Assembly: GCF_050958605.1 (NCBI RefSeq)
Contig: NZ_JBJHDO010000001.1
Coordinates: 496,001 to 560,000, forward strand
Direction: 5' to 3'
Source: G016756615 sp050958605
GTDB taxonomy: Bacteria; Pseudomonadota; Alphaproteobacteria; Rhizobiales; Rhizobiaceae
DNA length: 64,000 nt
Shown here in pieces: positions 62,915-64,000 of this stretch. Within the stretch, counting starts at the first letter, position 1, and the number at the start of each line of letters is the position of its first letter. Below the pieces are notes generated by a model. It was not told the DNA's origin. It saw only the letters and a program-made list of their open reading frames with translations, and did not search any database. A program made the position numbers and the translations under genes.

Positions 62915-64000
62915 GCGGCCGCCTCGCGGGCATCGGCGAAGGATCCACCGGAGGCGGCGAGCTTGCGCAGCAGTGGCGCTGGCCCGAACACGGCCTTCCC
63001 GGTTCGGCTGTGCCAATGGTCGAGCCGCTCGACGATCTTCGCGATCCCTTCCTTCTCGGCCCAGAACATCGGCCCACCCTTGCCGATCGGGAAGCCGTAG
63101 CCATTGACCCAGACGATATCGATGTCGGAAGCCCGGGCGGCGATGCCTTCCTCGAGGATGCGCGCACCTTCGTTGATCATCGGGTAGAGCGAGCGCTCGA
63201 TGATCTCCTGGGATAAGATCGTGCGCCGTTCGATGCCGTGTTCGCGCGCCTTCTCCTCGATCAGCTTCAGCACCTCGGGATCGCTCTTGGGCGTCCGGCC
63301 ATTCTCATAGAGATAGTAGCCCTTGCCGGTTTTTTGGCCGAACCGGCCCTGTTCGCAGAGCGGATCGGCGATGATCGCCTTCTTGCCGAGCGATTTGCGG
63401 TTTCGCCACCCGATGTCGAGACCAGCGAGGTCGCCCATCTGGAACGGCCCCATGGGCCAACCGAAGTCGGTGAACACCTTGTCGACCTCGGCCGGGCTTG
63501 CGCCTTCGAGCAGCAGGCTTTCCGCTTCCTCCGAGCGCGCCGCGAGCATGCGGTTGCCGACGAAGCCATGGCAGACGCCGACGACCACCGGCACCTTGCC
63601 GATGCGCTTGGCGACGGCGAGGGCCGTGGCCAGAACGTCCGGCGCGGTGTGCTTGCCGCGCACGATCTCAAGCAGCTTCATGACGTTGGCGGGCGAGAAG
63701 AAATGCATGCCCACCACGTCCTGCGGTCGAGATGTCGCTGCGGCGATCTCGTCGACGTCGAGGTACGAGGTGTTGGTGGCAAGCACCGCGCCTGGCCGGG
63801 CGATCTTGTCGAGCTTGCCGAACACGTCCTTCTTGACCGACATCTCCTCGAACACTGCCTCGACGATGATGTCGCAGCCGGCGAGATCGGCATAGTCGGT
63901 CGTGCCGGTGAAGAGCGCCATTCGCTGGGACTTGGCGTCTTCCGAGAGAGAGCCGCGCGAGACGGAGATCGAATAGTTCTTATCGATAGTGGCAAGGCCG
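62911..64000 (-). CDS. pimF: 3-hydroxyacyl-CoA dehydrogenase (FadB/PimF-like), N-terminus beyond window
   Basis: Partial gene: the C-terminal ~362 residues are in the window and the frame is open at 64000. NAD-binding and 3HCDH features include DYADLAGCDIIVEAVFEEMSVKKDVF, LATNTSYLDVDEIA, GMHFFSPANVMKLLEIV and VCHGFVGNRM, followed by the C-terminal dehydrogenase domains (GWPMGPFQMGDLAGLDIG, QKTGKGYYLYENG). In fused FadB-type enzymes an enoyl-CoA hydratase domain precedes this part; it would lie outside. First visible gene of the operon, overlapping the ligase start by 4 bp. Confidence 0.9.
   Translation of the reverse strand, partial: GLATIDKNYSISVSRGSLSEDAKSQRMALFTGTTDYADLAGCDIIVEAVFEEMSVKKDVFGKLDKIARPGAVLATNTSYLDVDEIAAATSRPQDVVGMHFFSPANVMKLLEIVRGKHTAPDVLATALAVAKRIGKVPVVVGVCHGFVGNRMLAARSEEAESLLLEGASPAEVDKVFTDFGWPMGPFQMGDLAGLDIGWRNRKSLGKKAIIADPLCEQGRFGQKTGKGYYLYENGRTPKSDPEVLKLIEEKAREHGIERRTILSQEIIERSLYPMINEGARILEEGIAARASDIDIVWVNGYGFPIGKGGPMFWAEKEGIAKIVERLDHWHSRTGKAVFGPAPLLRKLAASGGSFADAREAAA

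Overview
The window reads as chromosomal DNA of a GC-rich alphaproteobacterium of the order Hyphomicrobiales, most like the Mesorhizobium/Phyllobacteriaceae group. The reasons are the short-form HisG paired with HisZ and HisS, the lipid A block pmbA-cysQ-DUF4170-acyltransferase-waaA-lpxK with nearby DUF2093 and mutL, a MutL carrying an endonuclease motif, CIRCE-controlled groESL, and a long GC-rich dispersed palindrome of rhizobial type. About 60 protein genes are supported. I see no rRNA, tRNA, IS element, prophage or CRISPR array. This identification rests on gene content and protein resemblance only.

Layout. 1-2148 (minus) is a lower-GC, accessory-looking pair: a coiled-coil protein and the N-terminal two thirds of a membrane-anchored OmpA-family-type protein cut by the window edge. 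2595-6133 (minus) holds a PPP phosphatase and a lactate operon (FadR-type regulator, LutA-like Fe-S protein, LldD). Divergent from it, 6317-11072 holds glcD, glcE, a small membrane protein and glcF, with a perfect 46-bp inverted repeat between glcD and glcE. 11114-14904 holds an L,D-transpeptidase, tag, fumC and a DoxX protein. 14979-18338 is hisS-hisZ-hisG. 18451-19904 is a divergent NIPSNAP/TetR pair. 19913-22722 is a methyltransferase and groESL with CIRCE and a promoter. 23001-26212 is marR-emrA-emrB with a palindromic operator. 26219-33191 holds a LysE exporter, a HAD hydrolase, ribF, ileS and a lipoprotein. 33202-36155 is tadA, rluB and rsmD (translation and RNA modification). 36273-39889 is an M16 peptidase pair and a patatin. 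40153-45765 is the pmbA to lpxK block. 46011-50579 holds DUF2267, a 61-aa protein, DUF2093, mutL, queF and a hydrolase. 50735-54930 is gcdH, kbl, tdh and an HPP protein. 54941-57415 holds MarR, an MBL-fold hydrolase, Lrp and a TIGR01244 protein. 57624-64000 (minus) is a five-gene beta-oxidation operon.

The genes group into a few physiological themes. The lld/lut and glc operons oxidise 2-hydroxy acids (lactate, glycolate) into the quinone pool. The right-hand operon has the gene order and enzyme types of the Rhodopseudomonas pimFABCD operon for dicarboxylic acids. gcdH in the same window handles glutaryl-CoA, the expected product of odd-chain dicarboxylates such as pimelate. kbl-tdh converts threonine to glycine and acetyl-CoA. 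The lipid A block contains a DUF374 acyltransferase overlapping waaA, which makes it a candidate late acyltransferase.

The least described parts are the OmpA-like/coiled-coil module at the left edge, the COG3671-type membrane protein inside the glc operon, the MarR autoregulation architecture (palindrome between -35 and -10, with a probable leaderless start), and the two-subunit acyl-CoA dehydrogenase in which one subunit seems to lack a catalytic base.
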